NCBI GenBank assembly: GCA_003222935.1
Contig: QHXL01000059.1
Coordinates: 1 to 9,097 of the forward strand
From: Acidobacteriota bacterium
Lineage (GTDB): Bacteria; Acidobacteriota; Blastocatellia; Pyrinomonadales; Pyrinomonadaceae
Length of the DNA: 9,097 nucleotides
Direction of reading: 5' to 3'
Part shown: one piece after another, positions 1 through 5,998 of the stretch
Layout: the number at the start of each line of letters is the position of its first letter
Position numbering within the stretch: position 1 is the stretch's first letter
Made by a program: the position numbers and the translations under genes
The notes under the pieces: model-generated
What the model was told of the DNA's origin: nothing
Database searches by the model: none
The model's input: the letters and a program-made list of their open reading frames with translations, nothing else

Positions 1-2069
1 AAGGGAGGCCGGTGACTCTCACTCCGAAAGCCTTCAATACGTTGTTAGTTTTGGTTCAACACAGTGGACGGGTAGTCAATAAAGAGGAATTGATTAAAGC
101 TGTTTGGGCTGACACTTTTGTAGAAGAAGCGAACCTGGCAAGAAATATTTGGACGCTGCGTAAGGCCCTGGGGGACGATGACACTAATCATCGATACATA
201 GAAACTGTCCCCAAACGCGGCTATCGCTTTGTCGAGCCGGTCACGGAGTTGCCGATCGAAAGCGCTGACCTCCTGATCCACAGAAGGGTCAGGGCGCGCA
301 TAGTTAGTGAAGAACTGGTCAGTGAAGAGGTCAGTGAAGAACTGGACACTTCCGCAGAATCGCAGCCTGAAAGCCAGGTCGCTCACACAGACGCTCAGCC
401 CATTGAAAGCGTAGCTCCCCGTGCGAATCGAAGCCGCGAGAGCGGGATCCAACCTCACACCATCGCTCGCATCTTCACCGAAGAGAAGAAAGTGACAAAC
501 GACCGTGGCGAGGTCGTGTCGGTCCCAGAATCCAAGGCGCTTCGCACAATCGAAGCGAAACTTAGTCAGGTAAACCGGAGACGGCGCCTGACCGTCGCGG
601 CGGTAGTCGCAGTATTGGTGGGATTGCCGCTTGGGCTCACTTACTGGTGGAGTTCGCGAACCTCAAAAACGCCAGAGGTCGCGGTGATGGATAGGTCTCT
701 GGCTGTGCTCCCCTTCAAGTCTATTGGCGCGGGCGACGACAATGAATATCTCGGGCTGGGGATGGCTGATGCTCTGATCACCAAACTCAGCAACATAAGG
801 GATTTGAACATTCGCCCGACAAGTACGATACGCAAGTACACCGCACGGGACCAGGACCCCGTAACGGCCGGGCGGGAACTCCGTGTGGCAGCGGTGGTCC
901 AAGGAAGTGTTCAGAGAGTGGGCGAGCAGGTGAGAGTAACTGTTCAGTTGGTGAGCGTCCGAGACGGCACTCCGCTATGGGGCCAGAAGTTCGACGAACA
1001 GTTCACCAATATTTTTGCGATCCAGGACCAGATCTCGGAGGCAGTCGCGCAGGCACTGACGTTGTCGCTGACTAATGCTGAGAAGCAGTTGTTGACCAAG
1101 CACTACACCGCTAACTCCGGGGCGCACGAACTCTATCTGAAGGGTCGCTACTTCTGGAACAAAAGAACGGTTGAGGGACTGAAAAAAGCGATCAGCTACT
1201 TCAACGAAGCGGTCGAGAAAGATCCCTCTTACGCTCTGGCCTATGTTGGTCTGGCCGACTCTTACGGCCTCCTCGCTGACTATAACGGGCTTCTGCCCAA
1301 TCAGGCTTACCCGCAAGCGAACAAGGCGGCGATGAAAGCTCTGGAGCTGGATGAGCGGCTCGCCGAAGCTCACGCCACACTGGCGTTCATTAAGACCACT
1401 TACGAGTGGGACTGGCCAGGCGCGGAGAAAGAGTACCGGCGGGCCATCGAGCTCAACCCGAACTACGAGACTGCGCACCAGTGGTATGCAGAGTATCTCT
1501 CAGGGATGAGCCGGCACGCGGAAGCCCTCGCCGAGATCAGAAGGGCAAGAGAGATCAATCCCACCTCGCTCATCATTAATGCGGTCGAAGCATGGGTTCT
1601 GTACCACGCCCGCGAGTATGATCAGGCAATCGCACAAGGACAGAAGGTGTTGGAGATGGATCCGAACTTTGCTGAAGTCTACGAATACCTGAAGCGGTGT
1701 TATGACCAGAAGGGTATGTACCGGGAGGCCATCGCTGCACGTCAAATGCGTCGAAAGCTTGCTGGCTTTGACTCAGAAGAGACAACGGCGTTGCGTGAGG
1801 CTGCTGCCGCAACGATCCACGGCGTGTACTGGCAGAAGAGGTTGGAACAGGAGATGGAGGAGTCGAAGCGGGAACCGAGCACCGCGTTTGACATGGCTGA
1901 AATATTCGCACAACTCGGTAATAAAGATCAGGCATTCTTATGGTTGGAGAGGGCCTATGAAGAGCGGTATTTCATGATGATGTACCTGAAAGTGGCGCCC
2001 AACTTTGACCCTATTCGTTCAGATCCGCGCTTTGCCGAACTGCTGCGACGCGTCGGGCTCTCGCCCTGA
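1..2069 (+). CDS. Winged-helix / TolB-like / TPR membrane-anchored transcriptional regulator (5' partial)
   Basis: The reading frame is open from position 3; codons 3-14 read G-R-P-V and lead into LTPKAF, the usual start of an OmpR/PhoB-type (Trans_reg_C) winged helix. The GTG at 12 is therefore probably internal, and some 20-30 residues lie left of the window. Numbering from that GTG: winged helix about 1-77 (recognition region around TFVEEANLARNIWTLRKAL, closing YRFVEPV); low-complexity linker 80-190; one membrane span about 193-213 after an RRRR stop-transfer patch; TolB-N/FlgO-like domain about 228-350 (SLAVLPF, GMADALITKLS, VVQGSVQR, PLWGQKFD); TPR-like helices about 373-680. Family knowledge: CadC-like one-component regulators bind DNA in the cytoplasm and place the sensor part across the membrane. 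The TPR region may bind a protein partner. Target genes cannot be read from the window. Domain assignment is strong; the biological role is unknown. Confidence 0.9.
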   Translation, partial: GRPVTLTPKAFNTLLVLVQHSGRVVNKEELIKAVWADTFVEEANLARNIWTLRKALGDDDTNHRYIETVPKRGYRFVEPVTELPIESADLLIHRRVRARIVSEELVSEEVSEELDTSAESQPESQVAHTDAQPIESVAPRANRSRESGIQPHTIARIFTEEKKVTNDRGEVVSVPESKALRTIEAKLSQVNRRRRLTVAAVVAVLVGLPLGLTYWWSSRTSKTPEVAVMDRSLAVLPFKSIGAGDDNEYLGLGMADALITKLSNIRDLNIRPTSTIRKYTARDQDPVTAGRELRVAAVVQGSVQRVGEQVRVTVQLVSVRDGTPLWGQKFDEQFTNIFAIQDQISEAVAQALTLSLTNAEKQLLTKHYTANSGAHELYLKGRYFWNKRTVEGLKKAISYFNEAVEKDPSYALAYVGLADSYGLLADYNGLLPNQAYPQANKAAMKALELDERLAEAHATLAFIKTTYEWDWPGAEKEYRRAIELNPNYETAHQWYAEYLSGMSRHAEALAEIRRAREINPTSLIINAVEAWVLYHAREYDQAIAQGQKVLEMDPNFAEVYEYLKRCYDQKGMYREAIAARQMRRKLAGFDSEETTALREAAAATIHGVYWQKRLEQEMEESKREPSTAFDMAEIFAQLGNKDQAFLWLERAYEERYFMMMYLKVAPNFDPIRSDPRFAELLRRVGLSP
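302..344 (+). repeat. Short in-frame tandem repeat in the regulator linker
   Basis: Three near-identical copies of GTCAGTGAAGAACTG (the middle copy is shortened to GTCAGTGAAGAG) encode V-S-E-E-L, V-S-E-E, V-S-E-E-L in the linker between winged helix and membrane span. All units are multiples of three, so copy-number change would only lengthen or shorten the acidic linker. Confidence 0.7.
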
Positions 2070-2171
2070 TGGTAGGCGCGGCAGGATGAATAGTGCGCTT
2101 TGACACCGCCATCGTTGTCGAGATATTTAATACTCCGGTGGGGAATTCTACTTCACAGCGTCATTAAAGCG

Positions 2172-2186
2172 CCTCGATCCTCGAGG
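2172..2186. other. Hairpin CCTCGA-TCC-TCGAGG downstream of the regulator gene
   Basis: A perfect 6-bp stem with a 3-nt loop lies about 100 nt after the regulator stop codon. No T-run follows on the plus strand, so a Rho-independent terminator is not well supported. The remainder of 2070-2199 holds no gene I can recognise; TACTCCGGTGGGGA at 2131-2144 might be a decayed copy of the nearby palindromes. Confidence 0.3.
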
Positions 2187-2199
2187 ACATCTAGATATT

Positions 2200-2427
2200 C
2201 ACTCCGGAGGAGTGCAACGTTGATAGCCCAATCGCCCCACCAAAAACTCTAGCACTCCTTTAGGAGTGCAATGTTTATAGCCAAAGCTCCGCACCAAACT
2301 TTCGCACTCCTTTAGGAGTGCAATGTCTATAGCCAAAGCTCCGCACCAAACTTTCGCACTCCTTTAGGAGTGCAATATTTATAGCCAAAGCTCCGCACCA
2401 AAAACTCTCGCACTCCTTTAGGAGTGC
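2200..2427 (+). repeat. Tandem array of five palindromic units (CACTCC-loop-GGAGTG)
   Basis: Five hairpins lie at 2200-2214, 2252-2269, 2304-2321, 2356-2373 and 2410-2427, with a period of 52-54 bp. The first has loop GGA. The other four have a 7-bp stem GCACTCC/GGAGTGC and loop TTTA. Each of the first four is followed by a conserved tail close to CAATGTTTATAGCC, then a CCGCACCAAA-type spacer and TCG before the next hairpin. The fifth runs into the transposase reading frame. The array resembles REP-like or transposon-end repeats rather than CRISPR: the spacers are nearly identical to one another. Confidence 0.9.
2400..2427 (-). terminator. Possible intrinsic terminator of the transposase gene, formed by palindrome 5
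   Basis: Read on the minus strand, the hairpin GCACTCC-TAAA-GGAGTGC is followed by GAGAG and then five T residues. The stem is only 7 bp and the T-run is offset by 5 nt, so termination may be weak. The second unit (2252-2269) has the same downstream T5 on that strand; units 3 and 4 do not. Confidence 0.4.
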
Positions 2428-2900
2428 AATGTTTCCGCCTGTTCGTAAAACTCAAACGCGTACTCCTCCTTAAAATCGATCTCAAACTTCCGCAACAATG
2501 TCAGGTATTCATCTCGAAATGATCTACCGCGGTGATGTTCTTCCTGATTCTCGATGTAACGAACGATCGTATCTAGTTGCGAATGACCGTAGGAAAATGC
2601 GCCGTAGCCCTCTTGCCAGGCGAATTTACCTCGCGCCAATTTCTTCTTGTTGACCCATTCCGATGAGTCAGATTTGATGTCTCTAACGAGATCTGCGAGA
2701 GCCTTCGCCGGCCTCAATCCGATCAGTATATGAAGGTGATCAGGCATCCCATTAATCCTAATGAGTTTTTGGCCTTGCTTGGTCACGATTCCCGTAATGT
2801 ATTTGTGTAGTTCCTCTTTGAAGTCAGAGGTGACCAATGAAAGACGTCCGCTGACCGCGAAGACAGTTTGAATGTAGATTTGTGAGAAGGTGTTAGCCAT
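2418..2900 (-). CDS. IS200/IS605-type HUH (Y1) transposase, TnpA-like
   Basis: A 160-residue protein of usual size for single-domain Y1 transposases (Y1_Tnp family). Visible motifs: the HUH metal-binding pair H55-L56-H57 in NGMPDHLHILIGL, and the nucleophile candidate Y115 followed four residues later by Q119 (RYIENQEEHH), the Y-x3-Q arrangement of TnpA. All catalytic positions are present, so the enzyme looks intact. Family knowledge: these enzymes nick single-stranded DNA at hairpin-bearing ends through a 5'-phosphotyrosine link, without target-site duplication. The MPDH form of the HUH signature is more IS200-like than the MPNH form common in REP-associated transposases (RAYT). There is no tnpB or IscB-like partner beside it. 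The start is ATG with only a weak purine stretch upstream (AAGAG). The last codons and the TAA stop lie inside a palindromic repeat, with the stop in the loop. Confidence 0.92.
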   Translation of the reverse strand: MANTFSQIYIQTVFAVSGRLSLVTSDFKEELHKYITGIVTKQGQKLIRINGMPDHLHILIGLRPAKALADLVRDIKSDSSEWVNKKKLARGKFAWQEGYGAFSYGHSQLDTIVRYIENQEEHHRGRSFRDEYLTLLRKFEIDFKEEYAFEFYEQAETLHS

Positions 2901-2985
2901 GAGGTAGCTCTTTTCTGCTCTTGTGAGCGTGAGGATGTGTAAAGCGTGACGGATGATAACAGCGACTTAGTCCCGTTGCCAGATG

Positions 2986-3050
2986 GCACTCCTACGGAGC
3001 GCGAATTATTTTTGGTACGGGTGCTATAAACATGTCACTCCTACGGAGTG
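2986..3050 (-). repeat. Inverted copy of the left-hand palindrome unit, upstream of the transposase
   Basis: Two hairpins with TAC loops lie at 2987-3002 (outer pairs imperfect, GGAGCG) and 3036-3050 (perfect 6-bp stem). Reverse-complemented, the block reads hairpin, then ACATGTTTATAGCA, then CCGTACCAAAAA, then TTCGCGCTCC and a second hairpin. This matches the order of the unit at 2356-2427: hairpin, CAATATTTATAGCC, CCGCACCAAAAA, CTCGCACTCC, hairpin. It lacks about ten bases in the spacer. Confidence 0.75.
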
Positions 3051-3120
3051 AAGAGCGGCCGAACTGATCAGTCTGTCTTCATTTCGGAGGTGGTCCTCAC
3101 TCCTACGGAGTGAAGAGCGG
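3036..3120 (+). repeat. Two-palindrome module (62-bp spacing), copy 1
   Basis: The hairpins CACTCCTACGGAGTG at 3036-3050 and 3098-3112 are each followed by AAGAGCGG. Their starts are exactly 62 bp apart. The 47-bp spacer aligns without gaps to the spacer of the module at 5170-5246, at roughly two thirds identity by eye. The downstream end lies about 40 bp from the 3' end of the DUF4126 pseudogene. Confidence 0.75.
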
Positions 3121-3124
3121 ACGA

Positions 3125-3142
3125 GCCGTCTTTCGAAACGGC
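3125..3142 (-). terminator. Weak hairpin after the DUF4126 pseudogene
   Basis: On the minus strand GCCGT pairs with ACGGC around an 8-nt loop, 13 nt past the TAA stop of the pseudogene. The sequence after it is pyrimidine-rich but has no proper T-run, so termination is only a suggestion. Confidence 0.3.
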
Positions 3143-3155
3143 ATTATTCACAGTA

Positions 3156-3592
3156 TTAGAATCGCGAGACGATGAACAGACTGCCACCGATCGCAACCAA
3201 GTCCTCGAGCAAAGCAACGTAGAGATCAGGCAGACGCAGCAACCTTACGAGCCGAGCGCGAACCTGATAGCCGGCGAAACAACCAACGACTCCGCCGATC
3301 AGTCCCAGCACAGCACCCACGAACGCCGACTGTCCGCCGCCCAGTGAAACGCATGCGCCCGTTAATCCACCCGTCACGACGCGGGCGATAAGTCCTTCGC
3401 CAGCTTATCAACGATGAGTTCCGTGAAGGCCAACAGCGTCAGAATTATTACGGCAGGAAGCGAGCCGATGAGAGACAGTGGCCGAGTAAGTTTGAGCCAA
3501 CCCAGGTACACCGCCCACGCAACGGTCGCAGGAGGTGTGAGCGAACGCAACCCGGCGAAGACTCCAATTAGAAATGCGAATAACAGCGTCAT
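3156..3592 (-). pseudogene. DUF4126-type membrane protein gene, frameshifted
   Basis: Two adjoining minus-strand reading frames form one broken protein. The first (3592-3374) encodes an N-terminal half starting MTLLFAFLIGVFAGLRSLTPP and running to DKLAKDLSPAS. The second frame (to 3156) encodes GLIARVVTGGLTGACVSLGG and ends LEDLVAIGGSLFIVSRF. From memory of DUF4126 proteins (about 150-160 residues, several short hydrophobic segments), an intact copy would have roughly eight residues (a T-P-S-R-T-A-P-P type stretch) between DKL-P-K and GLIAR. Here that stretch is missing and the frame changes at about 3395-3405, which fits a deletion of some 20-25 bases not divisible by three. The DNA in the second frame codes GLIARVV upstream of its GTG, so that GTG is not a true start. 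It lies 27 nt after the secreted-protein stop and probably shared its transcript. A sequencing error cannot explain the missing residues but could contribute to the frameshift. Confidence 0.75.
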
Positions 3593-3619
3593 CAGTTATT
3601 GCCCACCAGTGATTGAAAC

Positions 3620-5053
3620 CTATTCGCAATTGCAATCGCACTCCGCCAGTGGACGAAACGCCGTCGCCGGATAATAACTGGTCTTCAGTTTACAGTCGTA
3701 AGTAACGCCCGGATCGCAAACGCTACCCTCTGAAGCTGGCGCACACCGAACCCCGGCCATGCACTTGTCAATTGTGCCATCCCCGTCCATGTCTTTGCCG
3801 AGATTGCAGGGGCTAGCGACTGTGCACGACTGCACCGGCACTATCCCGTTACAAGACAACCCAAGTTCGTCATCACTTAATTGGTCGCACCCTGCCAGCT
3901 TTTGCCGAACTTCTGCACGACACTGCTCTGTCTTGCAGTTCTCAAGACGCTGTGCCTGGGTCTCGCGGCAGCGCGCGGTCGGTGACTCCCGAGGAAAAAA
4001 TTGGAAGCCAACGTTGACCGACTGGGGCCCAGTACCAGTTGCGATTGCGCCCCCTGATCTTCTGCCGATGACAGTGCCAACGATTGTAAATCCACCGCGC
4101 TGAACGCCGGTCAGCGGACGTTCGGTTGTATACATGCCACCCTGGACTTGCGAGGGACTGATCTTCATTCGTTGCAATTCGCCACCGCCCAACTGGATCA
4201 CGCTCGCCGATTTATTCTCTAACTCGAGCGGCACAGGTTCTTTGAGCCCTTCAAGCCCCAAGACCACAACGGTCAATGTTGTCTGCTCACCTCGTAAAAG
4301 CTCTAGCTTTGGGGCTGAGAGTTTGATAGCCAGCGTGCGGAACTCACTTCTCGTTGTTTTATCTCTTTCCCTGACCTCTAACCTCGATGGGCCAACCTGC
4401 TTACTCGTATTGCGTGCGACAACTCTTCTCGGTGACTCCGCGAGTATCTCCAAATCTTCACCGCCGACATTCAACTTCGTCGTACTGAAATCCCCGTCGA
4501 AGGGGCCTGTTATGTGGACCGCACGGCCCTGCTGTCCGAGAGTCGGCAGTTCGTACTCCTCACCGGGCGGCTGTCGTGGTTTAAGAGGAACGGCCGAACG
4601 TGCCACTTCTTTGCCGCTCTTATCCCTGAGAATAATATTGGTCGCTGTACCAATAGAGAGTGGTACCACCAGCTTGAAGTACCGTCCGGTGGAGGACATC
4701 TGCTGTTTTTCTACCTCCACGACGTAGCCGTTCAACTCGCCCTGATCAGGCTCGGCAATTACAGTACCGGAAATGGTGTCACCGGCGGCGATGTCCTCTG
4801 GCAGGTTAACCTGAACCTTGCCTCGAGGGGTGGAGAAGCTCGTGGTGCTGAGTCCATTGGCGACTTCGTTACCTACAGCAAAACCGGGGGCGACGACCGA
4901 ACCCTGGACGGGGAGCAAGAGGCTCGGGCGCGGTACAACTTCGAGAGCGTTCAACTCAAATGCGCCCTCGGTTTCGCGGGTCATGGGTAAGAGCACAAAA
5001 GCTACCAGCACCAGAACGACGACCAGTTTCACAGTTCCGCGTCTCTGTTTCAC
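3620..5053 (-). CDS. Secreted Ig/IPT-like protein with cysteine-rich, calcium-binding-type C-terminus
   Basis: A 477-residue protein with a clear signal peptide: basic MKQRR, a hydrophobic core at about 8-23, and likely cleavage near residue 30. Residues 50-155 are beta-rich (KVQVNLPEDIAAGDTISGTVIAEP). Residues about 175-245 resemble an IPT/TIG or Ig-like fold (ITGPFDGDFSTTKLNVGG), and 246-355 look like another Ig-like stretch. All 14 cysteines lie in residues 362-476, with none before, suggesting a disulphide-bonded tail. D421, D423, D425, G426 and D429 form a D-x-D-x-D-G-x-x-D loop as in thrombospondin type 3 or EF-hand-like calcium sites. The protein ends CDCNCE. It probably acts outside the cytoplasmic membrane; function unknown. 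Start: GTG, chosen because AAGGAG lies 7 nt upstream. A second in-frame GTG seven codons later lacks such a site and would remove the basic N-region. Confidence 0.85.
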   Translation of the reverse strand: MKQRRGTVKLVVVLVLVAFVLLPMTRETEGAFELNALEVVPRPSLLLPVQGSVVAPGFAVGNEVANGLSTTSFSTPRGKVQVNLPEDIAAGDTISGTVIAEPDQGELNGYVVEVEKQQMSSTGRYFKLVVPLSIGTATNIILRDKSGKEVARSAVPLKPRQPPGEEYELPTLGQQGRAVHITGPFDGDFSTTKLNVGGEDLEILAESPRRVVARNTSKQVGPSRLEVRERDKTTRSEFRTLAIKLSAPKLELLRGEQTTLTVVVLGLEGLKEPVPLELENKSASVIQLGGGELQRMKISPSQVQGGMYTTERPLTGVQRGGFTIVGTVIGRRSGGAIATGTGPQSVNVGFQFFPRESPTARCRETQAQRLENCKTEQCRAEVRQKLAGCDQLSDDELGLSCNGIVPVQSCTVASPCNLGKDMDGDGTIDKCMAGVRCAPASEGSVCDPGVTYDCKLKTSYYPATAFRPLAECDCNCE

Positions 5054-5058
5054 AGTTG

Positions 5059-5066
5059 ATCTCCTT
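5059..5066 (-). promoter_or_regulatory. Shine-Dalgarno AAGGAGAT deciding the GTG start of the secreted protein
   Basis: On the minus strand AAGGAG ends 7 nt before the GTG at 5053, an optimal distance. It supports the non-ATG start for the secreted cysteine-rich protein. Confidence 0.7.
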
Positions 5067-5169
5067 CAATCTGCAATCGAATTTTCTTGAACGGTAGAAC
5101 TTCGCTGGACCACGGCCGGAGAGTCTATCACCCGGGGATATTCACGCACATATCCTTTTTCGGGCATTG

Positions 5170-5266
5170 CACTCCTCCGGAGTGAAGAGTGGGCCAGCCA
5201 ATCAGCTCGTCTTAATTCCGGTGGTTGTCTTCACTCGGGAGGAGTGCGAAGTCTATAGCGCGGCAC
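5170..5266 (+). repeat. Two-palindrome module (62-bp spacing), copy 2
   Basis: The hairpins CACTCCTCCGGAGTG (5170-5184) and CACTCGGGAGGAGTG (5232-5246) begin exactly 62 bp apart, as in the module at 3036-3112. The first is followed by AAGAGTGG, the counterpart of AAGAGCGG there. The second is followed by CGAAGTCTATAGC, close to the CAATGTCTATAGCC tail of the 2304-2321 unit. This palindrome family is thus scattered over at least 3 kb. The module fills the gap between the histidine phosphatase and the secreted-protein gene; nothing else is seen in 5054-5169 apart from the ribosome binding site. Confidence 0.8.
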
Positions 5267-5281
5267 TGCTTGATATCTTCT

Positions 5282-5303
5282 ACCGATCGCAACCAAGGTC
5301 CTC
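5282..5303 (-). pseudogene. Relic matching the 3' end of the DUF4126 gene
   Basis: The bases ACCGATCGCAACCAAG at 5282-5297 are identical to 3186-3201, and GTCCTC follows in both after one extra G here. On the minus strand this segment in the DUF4126 pseudogene encodes E-D-L-V-A-I-G. The fragment is too short to encode anything and lies just after the histidine phosphatase stop. It could also be chance, but a 16-base exact match within a 9-kb window is unlikely. Confidence 0.4.
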
Positions 5304-5309
5304 TGCGGA

Positions 5310-5915
5310 TCAATACTTTAGTTGGGTAACGCTGGCCTTGCCCTTGGCGTAGACAGTTACGACAAATAGATTGTCATACTCCTTTTCGCCAATTACGGGA
5401 ACGACGTCTCCTCCAAGTGCCTTTATCACCGCGGGAACGGAGTTGCTGTGGCCAATCACAAGCGCGTTATCCCCGGGAGTCTGGAAAATCCTGGCTACTA
5501 TTTCCTGAATAGACTCAGACGAAACCTCCCGTGGATTGGAAGCACTGAGCTTGAGCGTGATAGGCACACCCGCGAAGCCCAACTGCTTCGCCAATGGTTC
5601 AGCAGTCGCCCTCGTTCGCAGAAACTGAGATGTGTAAATGGCCTTCACTCCAGACTTCGCCAGGATGCGCGCAAGCGATTCTGACCGGGCGATTCCGGTT
5701 TCCAACAACGGCGGATCCGGACGTGGCTCCGCAGCATTCTCTGCGTGACGCACCAAAAAGACCGTTGTTACTTTGAAGTCCTCCTGCGGAGAGGGGGAGG
5801 CATTGGCCCGCTGCCCATTTAGACCAATCAAACTGAAAATAATGGCGCTCAATAAGCCAAGAACACCCACGCCCATTAACCATGCTGTGAGTCGAGGATA
5901 GCGAATCAATTTCAT
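5310..5915 (-). CDS. Membrane-anchored histidine phosphatase (phosphoglycerate mutase-like / SixA-like)
   Basis: A 201-residue protein. Residues 10-32 form an uncleaved anchor or signal peptide. The rest is a compact branch-1 histidine phosphatase domain (His_Phos_1): the nucleophile motif LVRHAEN with R56-H57, then SQFLRTRATAEPLA with R100 and E106, and the second catalytic histidine in VIGHSNSVP (H156). R56, H57, R100 and H156 form the expected phosphate pocket, so the domain looks active. The small size without a cap resembles SixA-type phosphatases, but the membrane or periplasmic location argues against the cytoplasmic phosphohistidine role of SixA, so the substrate is open. The start is ATG with AAAGGAG at 5928-5934 upstream, at a longish 12-nt spacing. 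The gene follows the HdeD-phosphoesterase fusion after 78 nt and may be cotranscribed. Confidence 0.9.
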   Translation of the reverse strand: MKLIRYPRLTAWLMGVGVLGLLSAIIFSLIGLNGQRANASPSPQEDFKVTTVFLVRHAENAAEPRPDPPLLETGIARSESLARILAKSGVKAIYTSQFLRTRATAEPLAKQLGFAGVPITLKLSASNPREVSSESIQEIVARIFQTPGDNALVIGHSNSVPAVIKALGGDVVPVIGEKEYDNLFVVTVYAKGKASVTQLKY

Positions 5916-5986
5916 CTTAAAGACGGTCTCCTTTAATCGGACTTTTACACCACTCTAAACCAATTTCAGAAGTCGCACACCATCAA

Positions 5987-5998
5987 CGTGACGTCACG
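5987..5998. other. Perfect 12-bp palindrome CGTGACGTCACG over a stop codon
   Basis: A perfect inverted repeat without loop, whose TGA is the stop codon of the HdeD-phosphoesterase fusion. It lies about 70 bp upstream of the histidine phosphatase start, so it could be an operator for that gene. No T-run follows, so it is not a terminator. It may be chance. Confidence 0.3.

Larger units (their letters stand above)
2200..3112 (-). mobile_element. Candidate IS200-type / REP-transposase element with flanking palindromes (boundaries undefined)
   Basis: The transposase gene lies between palindrome arrays in opposite orientation: five units on the left and three on the right (2987-3002, 3036-3050, 3098-3112). 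On both sides the conserved ATAGC tail of the hairpin points towards the gene. The true cleavage sites cannot be read from one copy. The minimal element could be roughly 2410-3050, with the extra left-hand units as additional end copies. Confidence 0.5.

Noticed and set aside
975..1478. 167-codon minus-strand reading frame
   Set aside because: Antisense shadow of the TolB-like and TPR coding region of the regulator.
2131..2144. A sixth, decayed palindrome on the left (TACTCCGGTGGGGA after AGATATT)
   Set aside because: It resembles the 2200-2214 unit and its preceding AGATATT, but the right arm no longer pairs well; too weak to call.
2172..2186. Rho-independent terminator of the regulator gene
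   Set aside because: The stem is good, but no T-run follows on the plus strand and it lies about 100 nt past the stop codon.
2200..2427. CRISPR-like regular repeat array
   Set aside because: The spacers between hairpins are nearly identical copies, not unique sequences, and the conserved units extend through the whole 52-54 bp period. No cas gene is present.
3374..3592. The N-terminal DUF4126 half as an intact 72-residue small protein
   Set aside because: The next frame continues the same family directly, including GLIARVV upstream of its apparent start, so a broken single gene explains both better.
4134..4727. 197-codon plus-strand reading frame
   Set aside because: It is the antisense shadow of the secreted-protein gene, which has a signal peptide, a ribosome binding site and recognisable sequence features; the plus-strand product has low-complexity Ser/Pro/Leu composition.
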